A stretch of 64,000 nucleotides of DNA from Massariosphaeria phaeospora (taxonomy: Eukaryota; Ascomycota; Dothideomycetes; Pleosporales), in contig JAADJZ010000004.1 of assembly GCA_011032825.1 (NCBI GenBank), positions 372,001 through 436,000 on the forward strand, in the 5' to 3' direction. Positions 36,193 to 45,937 of this stretch are shown here, piece by piece (the first letter of the stretch is position 1; each line of letters starts with the position of its first letter). Made by a program: the position numbers and the translations under genes. The notes under the pieces were generated by a model. That model saw only the letters and a list, made by a program, of their open reading frames with translations. It did not search any database and was not told where the DNA came from.

Positions 36193-38161
36193 CTACCCCA
36201 TCGCCTCACTGCCATCCGCAAAATCGTCGTCCATTTCTTCGATCGCCATGCCATTCGCCTGAGCCGTAACGTTGATCATCATCTCAGGCTCTTCCGACTC
36301 GTCGTACATGGTTCCATCAGCGTCGAAGCCGGATTGCGAGCGGTCCCCCGGAGGAGAGTTGTTGACGTTGAGGTAGTTGCGCAGACGTGAGACACCAAGG
36401 CCGCTAAACACACAGAAGACTTCGCGTTGGTGCGGGTTGAATTCTGCTAAAGGTGTTAGTTATTGGATGGGAGTGGAGGAAGTGCAGGGACATACCTGCT
36501 GGGGCGTCACGGCAAAACACAAGGAGGTCTTCACGGAGAAATGCTTGGACGCCGGTTAAGCTGAGATGGGTTAGACGAGGGCAATTGTTGAGTAAAGCAT
36601 GGATTCCCTAGATGGAGTTAGTAAGTCTTGTTAAAAACCGTTCCGTCCAATGACAACTTACACCAAGGGTGAGGTGAGTGCAGTAGCTGAGATGGACCCT
36701 CTCAAGCACGCTAGGAGCTACTGGTCCGTTGTGGCTCACTGGCTTCGGTTTCGCAAGGGCCAAGATGCTACGGTCCGTGATTGCACTACACTTGACGAGG
36801 CCTATCCGCTTGAGCTTCGGTAGTGTAGCCAGCTGCATCACGGACGCATCCGTAAGGTTAGTACAGCACGCCAAATCAATGTACCGAATCCGGTTGCACA
36901 GCCTAACTAGCTGCACAACTCCTGCATCTGTGATACGCGAACAGTGTCCCAAATGGATGTAATGCAGGTTCTTGCCTAGGCGCGTGATGGCCAGAACGGC
37001 GCGGTCGGTGAGGTGTCGGCATTTGGCAAGAACCAGATTGCGTAGACGGGGTGCGGCATGGATGACCCTCTGAATGCCAGAGTCTTGCAGGTCGCCGCAG
37101 TCCGTCAGGTCCAGGATGCGGAGGCTCTCATATGTAGCGTCCTGGGGCAGATGGAGGAAGGCCTGGTCTGTGATACGCCAGCAGTGGGCCAGGCGCAGTT
37201 CGCGCAGATGTGGGCCTTCGGTGATGAGGGTGGTGATGGACTCGTCTTCGAGGTTCTTGCAGTCGTGCAGGTCGATTTCGAGGATGTAGCGGCAGCTCAT
37301 GGCAAACGCCATGATGGACTTGTCTGTCAGTTGGGAGCAGCCGTTGAGTTTGAGCTATAACAGTCAGCACCAGATCATATTTGATCAAATAGGCGGCATG
37401 CTTACCCTCTTAAGGTGTCGACAGCTCTTGGCCACCGCAACCAGCGACTCGTCCGAGATCTTCCTGCAATTCGTAATATTCAGCCCCTGCAGACGCACCG
37501 CGTGCTCCGACAGGGTGAACATGGACTTGTCGGTGATGGAGTCCAGGCCCGTCACATCCAGCGCCAGCAGACTCCTGTTGTTGGTGAGCATGGCCGACAC
37601 ACTTAGGTCGGTGAGCTTGGTGCAGTTGGTCAGGGTCAGGCGCTCGACGCGCTTGCAGCCCGACAGCGGTTGCAGGGTGCCGTCGCTGACTTCGTTGCCG
37701 AGGGCCGACAGGTTGAGGCGCTTGATCAGACTGGCGTACTCGAAGAAGCTATCTGCGCGGCGGACGGTCCGGATGACGCTCTTGACGCTGGCCCACTTGT
37801 TCGTCTGCGGGCGGTGCCAGAGCAGGCCCACGCTGTTGCGCGCCCACTCTTTGGACACCAGCATGCAGTTCTTGAGGTCGTTGGGTGACGACAGCTTGGC
37901 GAAGACGGCAATCATGAGTTCGGCGGGCAGGCGCGACACGGGCGACAGGCGGTTTCGTTCCGCCATGGCCCGCCGCAGGGCCTCGTTGTCTTCCTGGTCG
38001 GGCGACACCGACGGCGCGAGCGAGGACTGCGAGTCGTTCGGCTGGAGCATGATCGAGTCGTTGTCATCGTCGACATCGCCGCGCTCGGGCGACGTCGATG
38101 CAGACGAGATGTTGGAGCGGGAGCCGCTGGGCGCTCTCTCGACACGGCGGGAGCGGACCAT
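36193..38161 (-). CDS. GRR1: F-box/leucine-rich-repeat protein GRR1 (SCF ubiquitin ligase substrate receptor)
   Basis: Four exons: 38161-37406, 37354-36662, 36607-36496 and 36446-36193, giving 604 aa. Grr1 recruits substrates (cyclins, nutrient-signalling factors) to the Skp1-Cullin-F-box ligase. The F-box lies at about 75-118 (LPAELMIAVFAKLSSPNDLKNCMLVSKEW). It is followed by about a dozen cysteine-containing LRRs of the AMN1/Grr1 type (LTLTNCTKLTDLSV, LDLTDCGDLQDSGI, IDLACCTNLTDASV). The C-terminal GVSRLRNYLN block and acidic tail are typical of Grr1 orthologues. An in-frame ATG at 38380 would add a Pro-rich N-terminus; 38161 is preferred. It is shorter than yeast Grr1 (about 1150 aa), as usual for filamentous fungi. 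Confidence 0.95.
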
Positions 38162-38687
38162 GGTTGAGGTTGGCTGCGGAGGCGGCGGCGGTGGAGGCGG
38201 TGGAGTTGTCGTTGAACAATGCGGGTGTGTGTTCTTTACGGGCGATTTATACGGCGGAGCGGGCGAGGTGCGAGTGCGTGTGGTGCTGCGGTTCGAGGCT
38301 CGCGATGGGGAGGTTGAACGGGCGACAGCTTCGTCGGCCGGTCGTCGAAATAAGCGACCACAGCCTACCTGGTGCACCACTCACAAACACCGGCACGGCC
38401 GAGGGGCGTGAAGGGCCCAGGAGGGGGGGCGGGAAAGCGTGCAACGGCGACGAGTGAAGGGCAGGAGGGCAGCACGCCGCGCACCGTGAATGCGTTGCTC
38501 GTTGGCGCGTTCGGGGCTCGGTTTGCTATGACGAGGCGGGCGGGAGAGGTGCAGTGTGGAGTGCAGTGCAGTACGGTAGCACAGGCGCAATAGATAAATA
38601 GGGAGTGCCGCGGCGGAAGGGGGGGTGCCTGCTCTTCTCCGGCCTCTTTGCAGCGCGCAGCAAGAATTAAAGGGACAAGCCAAGTTA

Positions 38688-38722
<35 letters not shown>

Positions 38723-38728
38723 CGTCGT
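38688..38728. repeat. GTT-GTC hexanucleotide-type microsatellite
   Basis: TCGTTG units repeat about six times and end in a short TCG run, upstream of GRR1. Confidence 0.85.
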
Positions 38729-39380
38729 GTCGGTCGCGCCTGCGCTGGGTCAGGGTCAGGGTCAGTCGTCGTGGCCGCGCCGGTCCCCCAAATGTCTTGG
38801 CCACCCTGTCTTGGACGCAGCCGGCGCCCTCACAGCTCACTCCCTCTGCCTACACACTCCACTCGACTGCATGGCCCGCCGCCCGCCGTGTTTTACTCTG
38901 GCAATCACACGCCTTCTAGACCGCTTCCAAGGCCCTCGTGAGCCCGGCCCCGTGAGCCCGGCCCCGTGAGCCTAGCCACCACCCCAAGTCACGCACCGTC
39001 GGAGGCCTGGAGGCCGCGATGCCGACATCACAGCACGCGAACCTTGGAACCCACTTGTTCTTCATCTAGATACCAGCGAAGCGTACCCGAACTCTATCTG
39101 AGCGAGCGAGCATTAGACGTCATGATCAGACTGTCGCGGGTAGAGAGACGGGGCTGTACCGTGGCGGCTGGTTGCTGCTAGACGAGTTGCAGCTGGAAAC
39201 ATCACGTCGAGCAAGAGATACGCGCGTACGCCCGCCTTACTGACCTCATGTGTCTAGTGAAACTAGTATCTCCAGCTCTTGCAGAAGTCGATCCTGATGG
39301 AGAGACCTCACTCGCAAGTACTAGCTAGGTAGGTTCTTCGCATACCTGTGGAACCACGTACATCAACAACTATAAAGAAG

Positions 39381-39550
39381 ATAAGCCGGGAATCCCAGCT
39401 TATTAGTCAGCATCGCAAAGACAAAATGCACTTTTCCTCCCATACAGACATATAAGAGCGTCTAGATAAGCTGGGATTCCCGGCTTATGAGTCAGCATCG
39501 CAAAGACAAAACGCACTTTTCCTCCCATATAGATACAAGAACGTCTACCC
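39381..39550. repeat. 85-bp tandem duplication with embedded palindromes
   Basis: Two units of 85 bp (39381-39465 and 39466-39550) share a near-identical body (GTCAGCATCGCAAAGACAAA...). Each begins with a 23-bp near-palindrome (39381-39403 and 39466-39488), and the two palindromes are exact reverse complements of each other while the rest is in direct orientation. Confidence 0.85.
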
Positions 39551-39685
39551 AGCTCTATGCACGTTGTAGAAATTTCATCTTCGCCGAACCTCATAGACAG
39601 TGGGTGGAATACGGCATACTCATAGCCGGGTCCAGTCACATAAAAAATCTAACCCTTCCCTCTCCTTTCCCCTCTCCCGACCAGC

Positions 39686-40744
39686 CTACGCATAACCCCT
39701 CAACATATCACTAACCCGATAATACGCCACCTTCTTCACAAATCCAGCATCCCACAACAGCGCATTCCCCTCCCCCGGAAACGTCTCCGGCACCCAACTC
39801 ACCGGATCCCAAAAGTCCCACACCGTAACCCCAACACACCCCTCCACATCCACGCACGCCTGCACCGAATTCGTGTAATCCGCCGCCTGCTGCTCCTGCT
39901 TCTCCGGTAAATCCGGCAGCACAGTGCGCACATCGAGCTCCGTGAGCGCCGTCTCGAGGCCATGCTGCGTGAACAGCTTGAGCGCCGCGACGGTCTGGTT
40001 GTAGCGCTGCGTGCGGCCCGTGACGAAGTGGGCCTGCAGGCCGACGCCGTCGATGGGGACGGGCACGTCGCGGCCCAGGAAGTCGGTGACGAGGGCCTCG
40101 ACGGCGAGCGACTTGTTGTTGACCTTCTCGATGTTGTAGTCGTTGTAGTAGAGGCGCGTGCGCGGCGACACGTACTTGCGCGCAAACTGGAAGGCCAGCG
40201 CAATGTACTCCTTGCCGATGGTGCGCAGCCACAGCGTGTCGCGCCACGTGCCGTCGTCGTTGAAGGCCTCGTTGACCACGTCCCACGCGTAGCACTCGTC
40301 GTAGTAGTGGCGCGCTTCGTTCCTGATGTGGTTTTCCAGTATCGCAATCAACTCGTCTTTAGACCACGTCGTCTGCGTCAGCCACGTCGGCAGCTGGTTG
40401 TGCCAGACGAACGTGTGGCAGCGGCGGAGCTGCCCGGCGGCCTTGCCGGGCTCGCTGACTTGGTCGCCGAGCGTGTAGTTGAAGACGTTGCGCTGCGGCT
40501 CGATGTGCATCCATTTCTGGCCGTTGGACGGCGTCACTTGGCCGAATTCGGCCCGGTTGTGCGCGATGGACGTGTACTGCTCGTTGTCGAGGACGACGTT
40601 GTCAATGGCCGTGCCGAAGTAGAGCAGTCCGGCGCGCTTTGCGAGGACGTCCAGCCCGGGATATGTCTGGTTACGCTGAGGTCTCTGCCAGGTGGGGCTG
40701 GCAGAGACTAGGGGAAGGACGACGAGAGCGAGAGAAGCCTTCAT
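39686..40744 (-). CDS. Secreted GH10 endo-1,4-beta-xylanase
   Basis: Single exon, 352 aa. It cleaves internal beta-1,4 bonds of plant xylan. A signal peptide (MKASLALVVLPLVSA) is followed directly by the GH10 (beta/alpha)8 barrel, with no cellulose-binding module. Catalytic residues are visible: the acid/base Glu159 in WDVVNEAFND and the nucleophile Glu269 in TELDV. Supporting blocks are TPSNGQKWMHIEP, HTFVWHNQLP, LYYNDYNIE and VTVWDFWDPVSWVP. The gene is rich in G/C at codon third positions compared with its flanks. Upstream are a TATA box and a GGCTAGA site compatible with the XlnR consensus GGCTAR, suggesting xylan-dependent induction. That is inference. Confidence 0.96.
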   Translation of the reverse strand: MKASLALVVLPLVSASPTWQRPQRNQTYPGLDVLAKRAGLLYFGTAIDNVVLDNEQYTSIAHNRAEFGQVTPSNGQKWMHIEPQRNVFNYTLGDQVSEPGKAAGQLRRCHTFVWHNQLPTWLTQTTWSKDELIAILENHIRNEARHYYDECYAWDVVNEAFNDDGTWRDTLWLRTIGKEYIALAFQFARKYVSPRTRLYYNDYNIEKVNNKSLAVEALVTDFLGRDVPVPIDGVGLQAHFVTGRTQRYNQTVAALKLFTQHGLETALTELDVRTVLPDLPEKQEQQAADYTNSVQACVDVEGCVGVTVWDFWDPVSWVPETFPGEGNALLWDAGFVKKVAYYRVSDMLRGYA

Positions 40745-40801
40745 GATGGGTGAAATGAAGGTAGAGCGCTGAGTAGGGAAAGAAAGAAAACAGAGAAAGA
40801 C

Positions 40802-40832
40802 GGCTAGAAAGGGAAGACCTCGTTATATATAT
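40802..40832 (-). promoter_or_regulatory. Xylanase core promoter: TATA box and XlnR-like site
   Basis: ATATATATAA on the gene strand lies at 40823-40832, about 80 bp before the start codon. GGCTAGA at 40802-40808 fits the fungal XlnR consensus GGCTAR. A CreA-like CCGGGG lies at 40933-40938. All are short motifs that could occur by chance. Confidence 0.4.
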
Positions 40833-41433
40833 CTGCGCCGTTCCTCAACCATCTAGAAGCGCACCGTCCAATCGCCCAGCAGCCTCCCTCTTTACAATAC
40901 AATATAGCACGCCTCGAAAACGAGCACTCGCACCGGGGAGACATCAACGCGCGCATCCAGACGCCGGGATGAGTTGAGTGGCCAAGGCCAGGGCACTGGA
41001 GATCGGCGGCGGGTAAATGACATGGAAGAAACACATGCATGGGATATGGAAGACAATCTGAGAGGACTAACCCGAACGTGTGGTGGTACCTTGCTGTAGA
41101 TGAAGTAATAGATCAAGGCATCCGGTCGGGCGGGTTGGTTCAATATGGTTGTATAGTGCTCACTTTGGTGGACATGAGAGCGCACGAAAAGTGTAGGGGA
41201 TGACTGTTAGCAGTGGAAAACAACACTGGGTAGCAACCAGTCTAGGAATCCTATTGCACGTAATTTGAGTCGCACCAATAATTCGATCTTGGGGCAAGGA
41301 ATAACGGTCGAGGAATCCACTTCTAGTCCCATTGGAATCTACCCAATCTATCGTTGAGATCTATGGATATTTTAGCACAAGCGTGATGGCGTGGCGACTC
41401 ACGAGCCTGGCAATGAATGTCTCAGGCCAAATC
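40833..41433. other. Intergenic spacer between xylanase and nucleoside hydrolase
   Basis: It holds the upstream region of the xylanase and the 3' end of the nucleoside hydrolase gene (both minus strand). No gene was recognised. Confidence 0.45.
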
Positions 41434-42785
41434 TTACAGAACCCCTTCCTTCACCAGCTGTTCGCGCGATACCTTCGGCATCGGACTGACTTCGTCGCCG
41501 CTCTTGAGACAACTTTCTATGCTTGCCCAGAACTTGACCAGGTCGACGGCTCGAGGTATCCTGCAACCTTCTTCTCCAGACGGCAACTTCGTTGCTTTCG
41601 TGCGCCCCAGTTCACCAACCTCTGATGTATCCGCGGAGTGTACACCCTCGGTGACGATGTCGACTTGGAAGCGCTCGCCGTCTTTGTCGTCAAAGCAGTC
41701 TGGGTGGACTGCGGCGTAGACGGCAAGCGGATCGTGCAGCGGCGGCCCGTCGGTAATGGAGTATACTTCGGCATACGTTGCAGCAAAGAACGACATGGTC
41801 TGCGTGAACAGTGCGCGGAGAGGAGACGGGGTACGATCGGTGTCGGCTGTTGAGGGGTCCAGCGGATGTTCCGAGCCGAAGAGCAGCGTGTGTCGAATCG
41901 TCTTCGTGCCGAGCACCTGGTGGCTGAGGTCGAGCGTGATTATGGTCGTTTTACCTTTCAGGACTGGATGGGAGAAGATGAAGTGGGAGGCTTCGGGATC
42001 GCACTACGATTGTAAGAGGCGTCAATGTACCCGGATTGTGTTCATTTTACTCACGTATATCTAGTGCAGTGTCAGCAACTTCGTGAATCAGAGAGCTTAC
42101 GCTGGCTTACATTAAACTCAGCATAAGCGGTCCAGTTGCCGAAGCGTATACCCTCTCCTTTGACTTTGCCCATGGGCGCATTTGTGAATCCCCCACCAAC
42201 TGCTCCGCCCATAATGCTGAGGCCCTTGATGTGGCCAGCTAGATCCGGGTACTTCTGGAAAAGAAGACCGATATTCGTCAACGTTCCCGTCGATACGAGC
42301 CACGCAGTGTTCAGCGGTGTCGAGATCAAGGCGTTGTACATGGCTTGCAGATAGTTGATGTCCGTCACCGCTGGTTCGATCGGCTGTGGAAGCAGTGTAA
42401 CACCATCCAAGCCAGTTTCGCCATGGATATCCGTGGCATGCACGGCATCCCGCACGATCGGCTTCGCGGCACCGGCATACACCTTGACTTCGCGCTTCCC
42501 CAGGGCCTCTAGGATACTTCTAGTATTCCATGTGGTCTGATCGAGCGCAGCGTTGCCGTGAACTGTGCTGACGCCGAGGAGCTCGACGCGTGGGTCGTGG
42601 GCAGCGAGTAACAGCGCATACGCGTCCTATGGGCCGTTACGTGAGTAGGGATAATAGGTAGCACGAATGGGCTTTCGTACATCGTGTCCTGTGTCCTACA
42701 TGGAATCACATGTCAGTTGGTGCAGATGATTGAATAACCGGGCGATGCACCTTACACAGTCAAGCCATAAAGGTATGTTCGCCAT
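41434..42785 (-). CDS. Inosine/uridine-preferring nucleoside hydrolase
   Basis: Five exons: 42785-42756, 42695-42681, 42626-42111, 42060-42055 and 42003-41434, giving 378 aa. The enzyme hydrolyses the N-glycosidic bond of ribonucleosides to base and ribose (salvage; yeast Urh1 type). The calcium-binding motif DCDTGHDD (residues 9-16) is assembled from three exons, the middle one only 15 nt (DTGHD). The second active-site block reads AEFN-IY-CDPEAS, where Ile-Tyr come from a 6-nt exon with its own branch site, AG and GTGAGT. Other blocks are GVSTVHGNAALDQT, LVSTGTLTNIGLLF and SIMGGAVG. It stands head-to-head with a Zn2Cys6 gene. Confidence 0.92.
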
Positions 42786-43282
42786 TGTAATCGTGAGAGT
42801 CTTGCCGATGTAGAGCAAGGAGTAATGTTAAGAGAAAATAAGATATTGCGGTGAAGCTGACGCTCAGGAACCGGATATCAGGGTCCAAGATGGGGGCGGG
42901 GGCGGGGGCGGGGGCGGGTTAGCGCGGGATGTGCAGTTGCTTGTGTAAGCGGGCACGCGGAATGCATGCTTGACAGGTATCAATCACTTGGAATAAAAAC
43001 TTGTCAGGAGTGGGAGACGTATATCCGGTATAACGCTCACGGGTCCAATCCAAAAGCTGGTCAGAGGTATGATACAGTGTTGAATGATTGTGAATGTATA
43101 AAGCCTCCTGGCGCAGAGTATCTCCCATCTAGGCCTAGCTTCAGAGACGAGCGGAGTAGATCATCCTTCAGATAAAGGATGAACAGCACTTCTTCATCAA
43201 TCAACATGTACATCCGTCTTCCCAATCCGGTCCCTATCTGCAGCATACATCACAGCCTCTCCTCATTAGCTACCCCACGTCA
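42786..43282. promoter_or_regulatory. Divergent promoter between nucleoside hydrolase and Zn2Cys6 gene
   Basis: Start codons face away from each other across 497 bp. A G-rich tract (42892-42918) sits about 107 bp upstream of the hydrolase start. Confidence 0.5.
42892..42918 (+). repeat. GGGGGC tandem repeat with G-quadruplex potential
   Basis: Five G-runs of three or more are separated by single C residues over 27 bp, which meets the usual intramolecular G-quadruplex pattern. Confidence 0.85.
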
Positions 43283-45031
43283 TGGTTGGGGTTCCTGGTC
43301 GCTCGAAAGGATGCTCGACATGCAAGAGGCGAAAGAAACGGGTAGACGACCCCCCCAAAAAACCCACATGACTGAGTACTGATGTGGCGTTGCAGTGTGA
43401 CCTACAGCAACCAACGTGCATCAATTGTACGAAGAGCGGCTTCGTGTGTGGCGGCTACGCACGCGATCTTGTGTTTGTGCATGTTGCCGAAAAGGGGAGA
43501 GGACAATATAAGCCCTCATCCGAGCCCCGAGAACCATTGAAGGCTATCTCTCTTGCGGACGTGCGCTGCAAAGAGCTCAACCGCACTGCCCTTGAACTGG
43601 GATTGTTGAACGCATTCTGGAGAATCTATCTCCCGAAAGATGCCTTGCTTGCCGTCCATTCGTATGAGGGCCCGAGTTCAGTCGTACGATGGGCACAATA
43701 CACATGCCGTTATGTCTCTGAAAGTGACATGCTCAGGTGCGCGTTGCTCGCTCTGAGCGTAAACAAACTTGGCCGGATGAACCGAGATCGGGCGAAGATC
43801 GAACAGGGCATCGAGCTGTATGGTAGAGCACTCCAACAGCTAGCCGAGACAATGAGGAGTTCGAAGTGCAGGAACAGGTTTGACGCACTGGTGGCTTGTC
43901 GTTTGCTCGCGTTGTACGAGGTATTCGCATCCTCTCCCTACTCACCTTCACATTGTGTATCTGATGTCTCCCTTAGGAATTAAACGACTCCATTACATCA
44001 GGACGGAACTGGGGTAGACATATCAATGGACTTGTGGAGTTCATTCAGATCCGTCCACCAGAGATTTACGCCTTACCAGGCAAACATGAAATATTCTTGG
44101 AGGCACGGTACAACGGGGTACGTCTGACCGACTCCAGAGTTGGCTTTGATAGTAGCGAGTAGCTGATTAGCTATAGTTCATCGCAGCGTTGACGGACCGA
44201 CGACCTTCCTTTCTAGCATCCACGGATTGGACGACCAAACCTTGGACTGGTCGAACTAAAACCCCTACTGATACTATCATGGACGTTCTTGTCCAGCTAC
44301 CCTCCCTAATCTCAGCATTGGATTCTATCACAGTTTCAATCGAGGACCCAGGCCTCGAATCTAGAGTTACCATGATTAAAGCTCAATGTTGGCGGCTCCA
44401 CAATCTGCTGCAGACCTGGAATGAGGATTTCACCACTACAAACTCAGATCTCCTTCACCAGCTGCAACAATGGCCTGGAGAAGAAAACATGTCTGCACAG
44501 GATCAGCTACCAGAGATGCTCGCCAAGCACCATCTTTCATTGCTGTATGCGATGACTCTCTACTGGGCCGGATGCATCGTCCTACTACGGGCCATGGCCC
44601 CTTTATACGTCATGTTCCCTGCTACCGACCCCCTAGAAATCGAACCTGTATCACTACTACACACGAACGTCAACAAATACTGCCTTCAGATCTTGCGGAG
44701 TGCACCCTATTTCTATGAACCAGAAGCAGGCTTAGCGGCCGCAATGAGCATCTCGTTCCCGGTAGGCTGTGTCGCTCGCGTAATCCAATATCAGAAGCTT
44801 CCGGCGACCGAGGATGATCACGATGAGGATCTTGAGCACTTGGAGCGTGCTATGGAGGGACTTGAGCTGATGAGCGGGGCCACGTGGGTGAGTCGCAGCG
44901 AGTCTGGTGCGGAGCTGCTCACCGGTCCCATGCTGCAAGAGCAAGAGCAGATGGCAGGCCGATGGGCAGGCCGATACCGTGTTGCATGCAGCAAGTGCCC
45001 TTTCGAAAGTGGTATCCCTTCTCTTAGCTAG
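43283..45031 (+). CDS. Zn2Cys6 transcription factor (fungal_trans_2-like)
   Basis: Four exons: 43283-43342, 43396-43920, 43977-44117 and 44177-45031, giving 526 aa. The binuclear zinc cluster is N-terminal: Cys11, Cys14, Cys21, Cys28, Cys31 and Cys38 (RSKGCSTCKRRKKRCD...CINCTKSGFVCGGY), split by an intron before Cys21. The body has the helical pattern of the fungal-specific TF domain (PF11951 style: LLNAFWRIYLP, ALLALSVNKLG, ACRLLALYE, WGRHINGLVEFIQIRPPE). It ends KCPFESGIPSLS. It is transcribed away from the nucleoside hydrolase, and the shared promoter makes that gene a candidate target (inference). Confidence 0.88.
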
Positions 45032-45937
45032 TAAGTACTTCCACCGTGTGAATTCGCAAGATTCGCTGAACGCTAGCAGGAATATGTATCCTGAGCTCTA
45101 ATCAAACTTCTGCCATCAAACGTTGCGCTCTATCTTGTTAACCAGATGACAGACAACCTAAATAGCGTTCAGTCAATATTCAAGTTTTACAGGTATCATC
45201 GATTTCAGAAAAAAGCTTCGAAATTCTCAATACGTCTATAATATCAAAATCACGCTCTTTTATATTTTCTGAAGCCTCAAATGCAGATCAAAACTAGTTT
45301 GCATTACCATTGCTAGTCCAGTCATTATGCGACCAATGTGTCCAGATTGCCTGCAAATTTTCAGCGATGATTCTCTCACGGGTCGGTCTGGCACCACGCT
45401 AGTGTTTCCTACCAGTTAGCTAAACCAGCTTTCACTTTAAACTTTGCCAGAGTCACAGAAGTACCCACAATGTTATTTAAGTTCTGCAATAACTTCTTAG
45501 TCCTTTGTCTCCTCCCAGTCTTAAGTTGGCTATTTTTCTTCTCCTCCGACAAACGTCTGTGCATGTCGACCGTCCTCCTGCACGGAGTGAAAACGACAAG
45601 TTTGCCCCCCTCCCACAATACAAAAGTCAGCGACAATAGCAACCCTTATTCAAGGTGTTTCCTCGCTGTTGACACAATAGGAACAACCCCGGTCAGGAAG
45701 TTCCACCTCTGTTGACACAATAGGATTATTCGCACAATGTCGCGCTCTCGTCCATAGTGCCCTTCTACACATAAAAGGCTGCTTTCCCTCATAATTTTCC
45801 CTCCAAGTTCTGTACCTTGATCCCTCTCACAACACCCGGTTCTTGTGTCTTTGTTGTACGACGGACGATTATACCAGTACATTCTTCTTTTCCAACTCCT
45901 GACTAAACACACCACCCATCTCATCAACATCTTCAAC
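45032..45937. other. Intergenic region with a 16-bp direct repeat
   Basis: About 900 bases. TGTTGACACAATAGGA occurs at 45667-45682 and 45710-45725. A TATA-like CATAAAAGG lies near 45769-45777, about 160 bp before the next start codon. No gene was recognised. Confidence 0.55.

Larger units (their letters stand above)
38162..39685. other. Intergenic region with repeats, no gene seen
   Basis: It holds the GRR1 promoter, a GTT/GTC microsatellite (about 38688-38728), a short GAGCCCGGCCCCGT repeat (38940-38966) and an 85-bp tandem duplication (39381-39550). Open frames in the repeats are not called. Confidence 0.6.

Noticed and set aside
37299..38411. Long plus-strand open frame (370 codons) opposite GRR1
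   Set aside because: It is antisense to a well-supported spliced gene, has no recognisable domain, and arises from the GC-rich third positions of the sense codons.
39962..40711. Plus-strand open frame of 249 codons opposite the xylanase
   Set aside because: Antisense shadow of the GH10 frame with biased Val/Ala/Arg composition and no domain.
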